A stretch of DNA of 64,000 nucleotides. It comes from UBA8958 sp964571695. GTDB taxonomy: Bacteria; Desulfobacterota; Syntrophia; Syntrophales; UBA8958. The notes beneath the pieces were generated by a model, which worked only from the letters and a program-made list of their open reading frames with translations, made no database searches and had not been told where the DNA came from. Position 1 is the stretch's first letter, and each line of letters starts with the position of its first letter. Below, one piece after another: positions 42,868 to 51,224 of the stretch. A program made the translations under genes and the position numbers. The stretch spans positions 43,050 through 107,049 of the forward strand of contig CAZNDG010000006.1 of NCBI GenBank assembly GCA_964571695.1, in the 5' to 3' direction.

Positions 42868-42900
42868 AAAAAAATTTCGGAATTCCTCCGGGGAATTCCG
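42868..42900 (-). terminator. Terminator or attenuator hairpin abutting hisA
   Basis: On the minus strand CGGAATTCC and GGAATTCCG (42900-42892 and 42886-42878) pair around a five-base loop, followed by AAATTTTTTTT. The T-run ends about 11 bases before the hisA ATG, so the structure occupies the hisA leader. It either ends the lipoprotein transcript or attenuates read-through into hisA. Confidence 0.75.
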
Positions 42901-43009
42901 ATCATTGGCCACGTCGGCGGGGCAAACGGTCATCAGGATATCCCTTCCTTCCCCGCGGCCACACGGTCTCCGATCAAGAAGGGACAACGGCCGCGGTTCC
43001 GGGTACCCG

Positions 43010-43840
43010 TCACTCCGGACGTGACTCCGCCTTCTTCTCTTCCTTCTTGACGACTCCCGGCCATCTGCCGACGATATCGGCCATTCCCTCCGCCGCCAAC
43101 TCCTTCGCCGTCAGCCACCGCCCCCGATCCTTAACAAAATAGGAGGCACCCAGGACATTTTCCATAAGGGATTTCTGGGTCTTGTCGAAGACCCCCTTCC
43201 AGACCATCATCCCATCCACGGTCCGGTACAACTGGATCTCAAAAAAAACCGAGGCCGGTTTTTCCACCGAATAATCGTAACCGCGCCGTTCCCTCCACCG
43301 GTAGAGATAACCGACGACCAGGCCGTCGGCACCGAGTTCCATCCCTGCTTCTTTCAGGGCCTTAGGCAGGGTGGCCTTGAGGGAACCGGTGCTCACGCCT
43401 TCGTAGGTGCCGCCGACCCGGTCCGGGGAAACGAGATCGAACTGCGGATGTTTGGCCATCAATTCCATGAAGAGATCCTGGAGATACCGCTCCGGACTCC
43501 GGGGGTCGTTGTCCGTCTTCAGCACGGAGGCCGGAAGGGAACTGCGGGCGGAATAAGTCGCCACGATCTCCGGAGACACCTGCTGGAAGGGCATGACAGC
43601 CAGGCGTTTAAAGACGATGTCCCGGTCCCGCAACATTGATGTCGAGACCCCGCTGGCGCTCTGGCAGCCCGTGGTAGCCAAAAGCAGGGCACACAAGAGC
43701 AGGGGGAGAGCCGCCTTGACCACCCCGCACTGGTGATTCCGTCCCGGCACGGCGGCATGGTTTGCCGTAGATAAAGGGGATGGTTTCCGGAGATTCGAGA
43801 TTTTATTCGCTGAAATGTAATTGTTCATGGGCCGATGCAA
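43010..43840 (-). CDS. Predicted lipoprotein (GNA1162/CsgG-like region)
   Basis: A 276-residue frame; the likely functional start is later than the first ATG, because a signal segment VVKAALPLLLCALLLATTGC begins near residue 40 and ends in a lipobox-like cysteine. A GTG just before it is an alternative start. The mature part (LAVMPFQQVSPEIVATYSARSS, GADGLVVGYLYRWRER, IQLYRTVDGMMVWKG) resembles outer-membrane-associated lipoproteins of the CsgG/GNA1162 group. It sits between hisB and hisA, exactly where hisH is usual, and is followed by a terminator. Likely inserted into, or left within, the his cluster. Confidence 0.65.
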   Translation of the reverse strand: MHRPMNNYISANKISNLRKPSPLSTANHAAVPGRNHQCGVVKAALPLLLCALLLATTGCQSASGVSTSMLRDRDIVFKRLAVMPFQQVSPEIVATYSARSSLPASVLKTDNDPRSPERYLQDLFMELMAKHPQFDLVSPDRVGGTYEGVSTGSLKATLPKALKEAGMELGADGLVVGYLYRWRERRGYDYSVEKPASVFFEIQLYRTVDGMMVWKGVFDKTQKSLMENVLGASYFVKDRGRWLTAKELAAEGMADIVGRWPGVVKKEEKKAESRPE

Positions 43841-43870
43841 GCTTAAAGAGAGGGGGTTTATAAAATAAGT

Positions 43871-44455
43871 TCAGAGCAGACCCTTCGTGGACATGACGCC
43901 CTGAATCCGTTCATCAAGCTGCACCGCGGAGCGCAGCGCCAAGGCAAAGGCCTTGAATACAGCCTCCGCCATGTGATGGTTATTCTTACCATAGAGGACA
44001 TTGATGTGCAAGGTGATTCCGCCGTGATCGGAAAAGGCCTTGAAAAACTCCCGGAGCAGGGACGGGTCGAAGGCCCCTATCCGGGCCTCCCCCAACCCGG
44101 CATGATAGACGAGGCAGGGTCGGCCCGAAATATCGAGGGCGACACTGGCCAGGCTCTCATCCATGGGGGCCAGGGCCGCTCCGTAGCGGGCGATCCCCTC
44201 CTTGTCGCCCAGGGCCTTTTTCACGGCGGTCCCCAGGCAGATGCCAAGATCTTCGACCAGATGGTGGTCATCCACTTCCCGGTCTCCCTGACCGGATATC
44301 TTGAGGTCAAAAAGACCATGCCGGGCCAGGAGATTCAACATATGATCCATGAACGGAATCTTCGTATCGATCTCACCCCGGCCGGCGCCGTCGAGTTCCA
44401 TCTCTACGGAAATGTTGGTTTCCCGTGTCTTTCTCTTGATCTTGCCCTTGCGCAT
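43871..44455 (-). CDS. hisB: Imidazoleglycerol-phosphate dehydratase
   Basis: A 194-residue monofunctional HisB with no phosphatase domain. Two Mn-binding histidine motifs, DDHHLVEDLG (about residues 66-75) and KNNHHMAEAVFKA (about 162-174), and the start TRETNISVEMELDG are diagnostic. It follows hisG by 29 bases. Confidence 0.95.
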   Translation of the reverse strand: MRKGKIKRKTRETNISVEMELDGAGRGEIDTKIPFMDHMLNLLARHGLFDLKISGQGDREVDDHHLVEDLGICLGTAVKKALGDKEGIARYGAALAPMDESLASVALDISGRPCLVYHAGLGEARIGAFDPSLLREFFKAFSDHGGITLHINVLYGKNNHHMAEAVFKAFALALRSAVQLDERIQGVMSTKGLL

Positions 44456-44484
44456 CCTCCGTCCTCCCTGTGATTTGGAAAGGG

Positions 44485-45357
44485 TCAGATAACCTTGTTA
44501 AGGGCGTACTCGATGATTCCTTCGGCCCCCGCCTCCTGGAGAATGGGAATCAAATCCCTGACTATGGCGCTGTCCACGATCGTCTCCACGGCATACCATT
44601 CTTCGGAATAAAGGCTGGAAATCGTCGGCGCCTTCAAAGACGGCAGCACCAGGATCACCCGGCCCAAATTCTCCTTGGCGACATTGAGTTTCAGACCCAC
44701 CTTCCCCATCGCCTGGAGGGATCCTGTAAGGAGGGTCTTGATCTGATCGATCTTCTGCCTCTTCCAGGGGTCTTCCCAGGCGAGGCGATTGGCGATCAAC
44801 TGCGTATTCGTTTTCATCAATTCATGAATGATCTTGAGTTTGTTGGCCCTGATCGTCGATCCTGTTTCCGTGACCTCGACGATTGCGTCCACCAGTCCCT
44901 CCACGACTTTGGCTTCCGTGGCCCCCCAGGAAAATTCCACGTGGACATCGATCCCCCGTTCCCGAAAATAATTTTTTGTGAAATTGACCAGTTCGGTGGA
45001 GATGCGCTTTCCCTCCATGTCCGCTATGGATTCGATCTCCGAATCCTGCCTGACCACCAGAACCCACCGGGATTGCCGCGCCGACACCTTCGAATAAATC
45101 AGGTCCGTCACCGTCACCACATCGGAATCGTTCTCCACGATCCAGTCCCGGCCCGTCAGCCCCAGATCGAGGATGCCCTCTTCCACGTATCGCGACATCT
45201 CCTGGGCCCGCACGAGGATGCAGGTTATCTCCTCATCGTCGATATCCGGGAAATAGTTCCTGCTGTCATAAGTGATGCGCCAGCCCGCCCGCTTGAACAG
45301 GTCCACGGTGCTGGCCTCCAGAGAGCCCTTGGGTATTCCCAGCCGCAACGTATTCAT
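44485..45357 (-). CDS. hisG: ATP phosphoribosyltransferase, long form
   Basis: A 290-residue long-form HisG that includes the C-terminal regulatory domain and so needs no HisZ partner. It begins LRLGIPKGSLEASTVDLFKRAGW and contains GLTGRDWIVEN. The PRPP loop is around EVTETGSTIRANKLKII (about 160-176). The C-terminal third (LNVAKENLGRVILVLPSLKAPTIS) is the histidine-binding domain. The ATG overlaps the hisI stop (ATGA). Confidence 0.95.
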   Translation of the reverse strand: MNTLRLGIPKGSLEASTVDLFKRAGWRITYDSRNYFPDIDDEEITCILVRAQEMSRYVEEGILDLGLTGRDWIVENDSDVVTVTDLIYSKVSARQSRWVLVVRQDSEIESIADMEGKRISTELVNFTKNYFRERGIDVHVEFSWGATEAKVVEGLVDAIVEVTETGSTIRANKLKIIHELMKTNTQLIANRLAWEDPWKRQKIDQIKTLLTGSLQAMGKVGLKLNVAKENLGRVILVLPSLKAPTISSLYSEEWYAVETIVDSAIVRDLIPILQEAGAEGIIEYALNKVI

Positions 45358-45752
45358 TTATAGACTTCCTCCGGATCGAATATCTTCTCGCCGCACACTT
45401 CCAGCCCGCCGGCGGCGATCCGGCGATAGAAGCAGGAGCGGTATCCCGTATGGCAGGCCGCCCCGCCCCGCTGCCGGACCTTGAGCAGCACGGCATCCAG
45501 ATCGCAATCGATCCGGATTTCTTTGATCTCCTGAACGTTTCCCGAGGTTTCCCCCTTCACCCACAAGGTCTGCCGCGATCGGCTCCAAAAGGTCGCCAGA
45601 CCCGTCGCCAGCGTCTTTTCCCATGACTGCCTGTTCATATAGGCCAGCATGAGCACCTCGCCCGTTTCATCATCCTGAACAACGGCCGGCACCAAGCCGC
45701 CAGCCCGATCAAAATCCGGCGATATCATTATAATTATCTCCTCGTTTATCAT
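45354..45752 (-). CDS. hisI: Phosphoribosyl-AMP cyclohydrolase
   Basis: A 132-residue HisI without the HisE domain. Metal-binding motifs DCDLDAVLLKV and GGAACHTGYRSCFYR, and the substrate loop LMLAYMNRQSWEKTLATG, are present. First gene of the hisI-hisG-hisB group, coupled to hisG by a four-base overlap. Confidence 0.95.
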   Translation of the reverse strand: MINEEIIIMISPDFDRAGGLVPAVVQDDETGEVLMLAYMNRQSWEKTLATGLATFWSRSRQTLWVKGETSGNVQEIKEIRIDCDLDAVLLKVRQRGGAACHTGYRSCFYRRIAAGGLEVCGEKIFDPEEVYK

Positions 45753-45920
45753 AGTCGAACCGTTCCGGTTCTTCCTTGAATTGGGGGCGCATGGTAATAG
45801 AACACGCCTATTTTATCAAGCTTTTTTTCTCAGACGCAATTTTCGCCTTGCCATGAGGTTCTTTTTTTGGTACTTTCCGTTCCATCCTCATTTCAATTGT
45901 TAGTCAAGGAGGCCCATTTT

Positions 45921-46232
45921 ATGCCCCTGCTCGTGGGCGGCGCCGTCGCCGCCATCTTAGGTCTGATCGGATTGGTCGTCTGGTGGCATCCCTTCGCCAT
46001 CATCGTCAAAGGGGCGCTGCCGATCCTGATGATCCTCGGCGGCGGCCTGGCCATGTACGTGGGCTACGACGACATCCAGGAGAAGATCCGCGAGGAGAGA
46101 AAGCGACAGGATGACAAGCTGGAAAAGGCCCAGGAAGAGATCGATCAGATTCGAGCCAAGGCGGAGCTTTACCGGGAAGAGCTGGAACGCCTCCGGGTCG
46201 AAACGATGAAATCAAAGGAAAATAATCCTTGA
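45921..46232 (+). CDS. Small membrane protein with C-terminal coiled coil
   Basis: About 103 residues. Two membrane helices (about 4-23 and 28-47) are followed by a highly charged helix (IREERKRQDDKLEKAQEEID) predicted to form a coiled coil. The ATG at 45921 has AAGGAGG upstream; an in-frame upstream ATG has none. I recognise no named family. It is a single gene before the TRAP promoter and its function is unknown. Confidence 0.65.
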   Translation: MPLLVGGAVAAILGLIGLVVWWHPFAIIVKGALPILMILGGGLAMYVGYDDIQEKIREERKRQDDKLEKAQEEIDQIRAKAELYREELERLRVETMKSKENNP

Positions 46233-46257
46233 CAGCCGAGGTGATTTACCCTATCAG
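46229..46257 (+). promoter_or_regulatory. Sigma-70 type promoter upstream of the TRAP operon
   Basis: TTGACA (46229-46234) and TATCAG (46252-46257) with a 17-base spacer overlap the stop of the preceding small gene and lie about 315 bases before dctP. The leader between holds hairpins but no gene I can support. Confidence 0.5.
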
Positions 46258-46501
46258 TTCCCCAGTTTTCCTTTGGAAAGAACCGTATATGCATTTAATG
46301 CCCAAGCAAATATCCCCCGTTCGCATCCAAAGACACGCCTATATGTATTGATGCCTGCTTACCGTCGCAAGACGGGAAGGCAGGCCGCTCCCAATAATTT
46401 TTCCAGCCGAATCCCCATAAAGACAATAAGGAATCAAGAAGCGAGATGTTTTTTTCATCCATATATGCCCGGCGTCAGTTTAACCGTCATTTAACCCCAT
46501 C

Positions 46502-46548
46502 GCCGACCTGCATCCGGTCGGCCGACGGGAAGGCAGGATCTTCCCGTC
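46502..46548 (+). promoter_or_regulatory. Two tandem leader hairpins before dctP
   Basis: GCCGACC (46502-46508) pairs with GGTCGGC (46516-46522), and GACGGGAAG (46524-46532) pairs with CTTCCCGTC (46540-46548). They end 23 bases before the dctP start, just before its ribosome-binding site. They may regulate or stabilise the transcript; no riboswitch class is recognised. Confidence 0.4.
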
Positions 46549-46571
46549 CAGGAAAAGAGAGGAGGAGGAGC

Positions 46572-47591
46572 ATGAAGAAGCAGTTCATCACAGCGTTATC
46601 AATCATTTCATTAGTATGGACATTAAGTGCCGGCGTGGTGGAAGCCGCGACCTCGCTGACCTACAGCATCTTTTTCCCGCCCAGCCACGGGCAGGCAAAA
46701 GCGGGGGAAGCCTGGGCCAAGGAGATTGAAAAGCGCACCCAGGGACAGGTGAAGATAACCATTCTTGCCGGCGGTTCCCTGACCCCGGCGGATCAGGTCT
46801 ATGACGGCGTGCTCAAGGGGATTTCCGATCTGGGGATGTCCTGCTTCGCTTATACCCGGGGGCGCTTTCCCGTCATGGAGGTCCTCGATCTTCCCATCGG
46901 CTACCCCAACGGGCGCGTCGCCACCGCCGTGGCCAACGAGTATTTCCGGATCTTCAACCCCCAGGAACTCAAGGGAGTAAAGGTGCTATATCTTCATGCC
47001 CACGGCCCGGGTCTCCTCCACACCACCCGTCCCGTCGCCACCCTCGATCAACTCAAGGGGATGAAAATCCGTTCCACCGGTCTCAGCGCCAAGGTCGTTT
47101 CCTCGCTCGGGGCGGTTCCGGTCGCCATGCCCCAGGGTTCCACCTATGAATCCCTGCAAAAAGGGGTAGTCGAAGGGACGTTCGGTCCCATCGAGGTCCT
47201 CAAGGGATGGAAACAGGCGGAGGTCGTCAAATCCACCACCGACTGTCCGGAGATCGGCTACACCACCGCCATGTTTGTCGTCATGAATCTCAAGAAATGG
47301 AACGCCCTGCCCAAGCACATCCAGAAGGTTTTTGAAGATGTGAGCGGTCAGTGGATCGATGTCCACGGCAAGGCCTGGGATGACCTCGATCAGGAAGGCC
47401 GTCGCTATACCCTGAGTCTGGGCAACAAGATCATCCCCTTGAGCAAGCAGGAGGGCGCCCGGTGGAAAAAGGCCGTCCGTCCCATGCTCAACGAATATAT
47501 AAAAACCACGACGGCCAAGGGCCTCCCCGGTCAGAAGGCGGTGACCGAAACGGAACGGCTGATCAAGAAATACGCGAAGACATACAAGTAG
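46572..47591 (+). CDS. dctP: TRAP transporter solute-binding protein, DctP family
   Basis: A 339-residue periplasmic binding protein with a signal peptide (residues 1-27, ending VVEAA). The carboxylate-binding arginine is in GMKIRSTG (about residues 155-162), and GSTYESLQKGVVEGT is the typical helix. Start at 46572 behind GAGGAGGAG; the longer frame upstream is not coding. It feeds an organic acid to DctQM; the ligand cannot be told from sequence. Confidence 0.92.
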   Translation: MKKQFITALSIISLVWTLSAGVVEAATSLTYSIFFPPSHGQAKAGEAWAKEIEKRTQGQVKITILAGGSLTPADQVYDGVLKGISDLGMSCFAYTRGRFPVMEVLDLPIGYPNGRVATAVANEYFRIFNPQELKGVKVLYLHAHGPGLLHTTRPVATLDQLKGMKIRSTGLSAKVVSSLGAVPVAMPQGSTYESLQKGVVEGTFGPIEVLKGWKQAEVVKSTTDCPEIGYTTAMFVVMNLKKWNALPKHIQKVFEDVSGQWIDVHGKAWDDLDQEGRRYTLSLGNKIIPLSKQEGARWKKAVRPMLNEYIKTTTAKGLPGQKAVTETERLIKKYAKTYK

Positions 47592-47597
47592 GAAACG

Positions 47598-48080
47598 ATG
47601 CAGCGGATCGAAAGGTTCGTCAACAATCTGAGCAGGCAGGCAGGCCTCGCCGCCGGGACGGCGTTGATCTCGATGATGCTCCTTACCTGCGCCGACGTGG
47701 TGATGCGGTTTTTTGACCTGCCCATTCCGGGCACCTACGAGATCATCGGATTTCTCGGCGCCCTGGCCGTGGCCCTCGCCTTGGCCGCCACATCCCTGGG
47801 AAGGGGTCATATCGCCGTGGACCTGCTGGTCAACCGCCTGCCCCAGCGGGGGCAAATCTTTCTGGACGCCATCAGTTCCCTGTTTGGATTGGCGCTCTTC
47901 GCCGCCCTGACCTGGCAGAGCGCCCTGTACGCCCTGGATCTCCGGCAGAGCGGCGAAGTTTCCGCCACCCTCGGGATGCCCGTCTATCCCTTCGCCGCCG
48001 GAATAGCCGCGGGCTGCGCCCTGCTTTGCCTGGTCCTCGGAACCGAATTCGGCCGCTGTCTCCGGAGGATCGGTTCATGA
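47598..48080 (+). CDS. dctQ: TRAP transporter small membrane subunit, DctQ family
   Basis: A 160-residue protein with four predicted membrane helices and the family motif around RRFFDLPIPGTYEIIGFLGALAV-like sequence (VMRFFDLPIPGTYEI) near residue 40. It begins six bases after dctP and its stop overlaps the dctM ATG, so the three are one operon. Confidence 0.9.
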   Translation: MQRIERFVNNLSRQAGLAAGTALISMMLLTCADVVMRFFDLPIPGTYEIIGFLGALAVALALAATSLGRGHIAVDLLVNRLPQRGQIFLDAISSLFGLALFAALTWQSALYALDLRQSGEVSATLGMPVYPFAAGIAAGCALLCLVLGTEFGRCLRRIGS

Positions 48081-49378
48081 CGCCCATCAGCGCCGGGATC
48101 GTCGGGTTCGCGTTGCTCATCGCACTCATGTTCCTCCGCATCCCCGTGGCCTTCGTCATGGCCATGGTGGGCTTCGTAGGCTTCGGGTGGCTCGTCTCCT
48201 GGCCGGCGGCGCTGAGCCTGCTGGCCAGGGATTTCTTCTCCGTTTTCAGCTCCTACAACCTCACCGTCATTCCCCTCTTCATCCTCATGGGTCAGGTGGC
48301 CCATTATTCGGGAATCAGCGGCCGCCTCTTCAACGCCGCCCATAAATTCATCGGTCACCTGCCCGGCGGCCTGGCCATGGCCACGATCGGCGCCTGTGCC
48401 TTTTTTGCCGCCATTTGCGGCTCCACCACCGCCACCTCCGCCACCATGGCCACGGTGGCCCTGCCCCAGATGAAGAAATACAACTACGACCCGGCGTTGG
48501 CCACGGGCGTCGTGGCCGCCGGGGGCACCCTCGGCATCCTCATACCCCCCAGCACCATTTTCATCATCTACGGGATCATGACGGAGCAGTCCGTGGGCAA
48601 GCTCTTCGTCGCCGGGGTCCTGCCCGGAATCCTCCTGGCCGTCCTTTTCGCCCTGGTCATCCTGGTCTGGAGCCGCCTCCAGCCCGGCCTGTGCGCCCTG
48701 GCCCCCAAATCCACCTGGCGGGAAAAATTCGCCTCCCTGGCCGGGGTCACTGAGACCATCGCCCTGTTCTTTATCGTCATGGGCGGCCTCTTCATCGGCC
48801 TTTTCACCCCCACGGAGGCGGCGGGCATCGGCGCCCTGGGTACCTATGTCATCGCCCTGATCGGCCGCAATCTGACCTGGCGCTCCTTCGTCCGCTCCCT
48901 AAGCGAAACGGTGCGCATCTCCTGCATGATCATGGCCATCGTGGCCGGGGCCACGGTCTTCGGCCATTTCCTGGCCGTGACGACCATCCCCACGGAAGTC
49001 GGCGCCTGGGTGGCCGGACTCCCCGTGCCCCCCGTGGCAATAATGGCCCTCATCATCGTCACGTATCTCTTTCTGGGCTGTCTCATGGACTCCCTCGCCA
49101 TGATCATGCTGACGATCCCGGTCTTCTATCCCGTGGTCACCACCCTGGGCTACGATCCGATCTGGTTCGGGGTGATAATCGTCATGGTGGGCGGCATGGG
49201 GGTCATAACCCCGCCGGTGGGAATAAACGCCTACGTGGTGGCGGGCATCGCCCGGGATGTGCCGCTGCATATCATCTTCAAGGGATCGGCCTACCTGATG
49301 AGTGCCATGATCATCCTCACGGCGCTTCTTATCATATTTCCGCAAATCGCCCTCTGGCTGCCCGGTTTGATGGGATGA
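48077..49378 (+). CDS. dctM: TRAP transporter large membrane subunit, DctM family
   Basis: A 433-residue polytopic membrane protein that carries out Na+-coupled uptake together with DctQ and the binding protein. Characteristic stretches are LRIPVAFVMAMVGF, IPLFILMGQVAHYSGI, AAICGSTTATSATMATVALP and GVITPPVGINAYVVAGIA. The start at 48077 overlaps the dctQ stop (ATGA); a longer frame exists but the overlap start is typical. Confidence 0.95.
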   Translation: MTPISAGIVGFALLIALMFLRIPVAFVMAMVGFVGFGWLVSWPAALSLLARDFFSVFSSYNLTVIPLFILMGQVAHYSGISGRLFNAAHKFIGHLPGGLAMATIGACAFFAAICGSTTATSATMATVALPQMKKYNYDPALATGVVAAGGTLGILIPPSTIFIIYGIMTEQSVGKLFVAGVLPGILLAVLFALVILVWSRLQPGLCALAPKSTWREKFASLAGVTETIALFFIVMGGLFIGLFTPTEAAGIGALGTYVIALIGRNLTWRSFVRSLSETVRISCMIMAIVAGATVFGHFLAVTTIPTEVGAWVAGLPVPPVAIMALIIVTYLFLGCLMDSLAMIMLTIPVFYPVVTTLGYDPIWFGVIIVMVGGMGVITPPVGINAYVVAGIARDVPLHIIFKGSAYLMSAMIILTALLIIFPQIALWLPGLMG

Positions 49379-49428
49379 GAAAACCCGGAGCGGGATCAAA
49401 AGAGGCCATAACCAAAAGATCTTTTTGA

Positions 49429-49457
49429 TTGACTTTTACGGGAACGGCATCCATAAA
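49429..49457 (+). promoter_or_regulatory. Sigma-70 type promoter for the phosphatase gene
   Basis: TTGACT (49429-49434) and CATAAA (49452-49457) with a 17-base spacer, 35 bases before the proposed start. Confidence 0.4.
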
Positions 49458-49492
49458 ATCAATTTAAAACGACCCATTCGCAAGAATCGATT

Positions 49493-51160
49493 GTGAGCCC
49501 GCTTCCCATGACCATCCGCACCAAACTTATTCTCGTTTACGGCGCTTTGGCCATATTTTTCTCGACCCTTTTCTCCTTCATCGGCGTAGTCCGTATCACC
49601 GAAAACGCCAAGGACAACGCGGTAAAGATGGAAACTGCCATTCGGAGGGGTCTGGAGACATTCCTTAGTGAAAAGGCCTACGCCCTGGCGGGACAGATCG
49701 AGATATATCTCCGGTACCACCCCCTTGACATCCGCGACCCGGAACTCAGGAAGATCGCCCTCCAGAAAATCCAGCAGACCGGCTACAGCGGTCTCCACGA
49801 CGGGGTGGGTAAACAGGACGGGAAGTATCTCTTCCACCCCAATCCCGCCATCGAGGGGCAACCCCTGTCGGCCTTTCGCTACAAGCTCCCCGCCCTCTGG
49901 GAGGCCATCCGGGAGAACCTGAACGGGCGGCCCGTCAGCCGTTACTACCTCTGGGAGGAAAAGGAGGGCACCTTCCGGGAAAAATTCTTCGTCGGCATCC
50001 CGGTACGGGGGACCGATTGCATCCTTTTTGCCACGGTTTATGTCGATGAATTTTATCAACCCCTGTATCAGGCCCAGGAAACCATCAGCAGGGAAAAGGA
50101 GACATCTATAAGGATCTTCCTCGGTTCCTCCTTCCTGGCCACGGTGGTCCTCATCCTCGTATCGGTGTTCATCGCCCGGAGCTTTTCCCGTCCCATCCAT
50201 AAAGTCGCCCTTCACGCCCGCCGGATCGGCTCGGGAGATCTGGAGTCCCGGCTCCATATCCCCACGGGGGATGAGATGGAGGAGTTGGCGGAGGTCCTCA
50301 ACAAGATGTCCGGCGATCTGAGCGCATACATTAAAAACCTTACGGAGACCACGGCAGTCAAGGAACGGATGGAGGGAGAGCTGCAACTGGCCCGGGAGAT
50401 CCAGCGCTCCATCATACCCCATACCTTCCCGCCGTTCCCCGACGTCCGGGAGTTCGACATCTACGGAACGATGATCCCCGCCAAAGAGGTGGCGGGAGAC
50501 TTTTTCGACTTCTTCTTCATCGACCCGGACAAGCTGGGCATCGTTATCGGCGACGTCTCCGGCAAAGGGGTCCCCGCCGCCCTGTTCATGTCCATGACCC
50601 GGGCGCTAATCAGGGTTTACGGACTGGCAGGGGAAGGTCCGGCCCTCACCCTGGGCAAGACCAACCGGATGCTCGCCGCCGACAATGACGCCTCGATGTT
50701 CGTCTCCGTCATTTACGCCGAATACGATCTCCGGACGGGGCGAATGGTCATGGCCAACGGCGGTCACAATCCGCCGCTTCTCTGCGCCGCCGGGGACTGC
50801 CGGCGCCTCGACACCCAGCCCGACCTGTTTCTCGGTCCTTTCCCCGACGCCGTCTTCCAGGAGTGGAGTTTCACCATGGCGCCGGGAGACGCCGTAATCT
50901 TTTATACCGACGGCGTCACGGAGGCCCAGACCGCATCCGGAAGCCTATACGGTGACGAGCGGCTGCTGTGCCGTTATGACGGACGGCAAGACAGAGATCC
51001 CCAGGGGTTGTGCCGCGACCTCCTTGCGGACGTCCGGGAATTCTGCCGCGAAGCCCCACAGTATGACGACATCACTCTCCTTGCCTTCCGGGTCAACGAA
51101 CTCCGGACAGGGAGCGGCAGCGAGCCCATAGAAATCCAAACCCCGGGCAACGGGGTTTAG
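49493..51160 (+). CDS. Membrane-bound PP2C/SpoIIE-type serine phosphatase with HAMP domain
   Basis: A 555-residue sensor phosphatase. It has a membrane helix (about 13-33), an extracytoplasmic Cache-like sensing region (about 35-200), a second helix (about 207-227), HAMP (about 228-280), a coiled linker (ELQLAREIQRSIIP) and a SpoIIE/PP2C phosphatase domain (about 320-545). Metal ligands are in VAGDFFDFF and GDVSGKGVPAALFM, with a C-terminal YTDGVTEA and YDDITLLAF. Such proteins usually act on an anti-sigma-factor antagonist; no such partner is encoded nearby. The start is GTG at 49493; an ATG five codons later is also possible. Confidence 0.9.
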   Translation: MSPLPMTIRTKLILVYGALAIFFSTLFSFIGVVRITENAKDNAVKMETAIRRGLETFLSEKAYALAGQIEIYLRYHPLDIRDPELRKIALQKIQQTGYSGLHDGVGKQDGKYLFHPNPAIEGQPLSAFRYKLPALWEAIRENLNGRPVSRYYLWEEKEGTFREKFFVGIPVRGTDCILFATVYVDEFYQPLYQAQETISREKETSIRIFLGSSFLATVVLILVSVFIARSFSRPIHKVALHARRIGSGDLESRLHIPTGDEMEELAEVLNKMSGDLSAYIKNLTETTAVKERMEGELQLAREIQRSIIPHTFPPFPDVREFDIYGTMIPAKEVAGDFFDFFFIDPDKLGIVIGDVSGKGVPAALFMSMTRALIRVYGLAGEGPALTLGKTNRMLAADNDASMFVSVIYAEYDLRTGRMVMANGGHNPPLLCAAGDCRRLDTQPDLFLGPFPDAVFQEWSFTMAPGDAVIFYTDGVTEAQTASGSLYGDERLLCRYDGRQDRDPQGLCRDLLADVREFCREAPQYDDITLLAFRVNELRTGSGSEPIEIQTPGNGV

Positions 51161-51161
51161 C

Positions 51162-51189
51162 TTGACAGAAAAATCTTTCCCTCTATAAT
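51162..51189 (+). promoter_or_regulatory. Perfect-consensus sigma-70 promoter before the TPR gene
   Basis: TTGACA (51162-51167) and TATAAT (51184-51189), both exact consensus, are separated by 16 bases and lie 35 bases upstream of the TPR protein start. Confidence 0.75.
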
Positions 51190-51224
51190 GACGGAACACG
51201 TCATGAAAACTGGGGGGAAAGATC

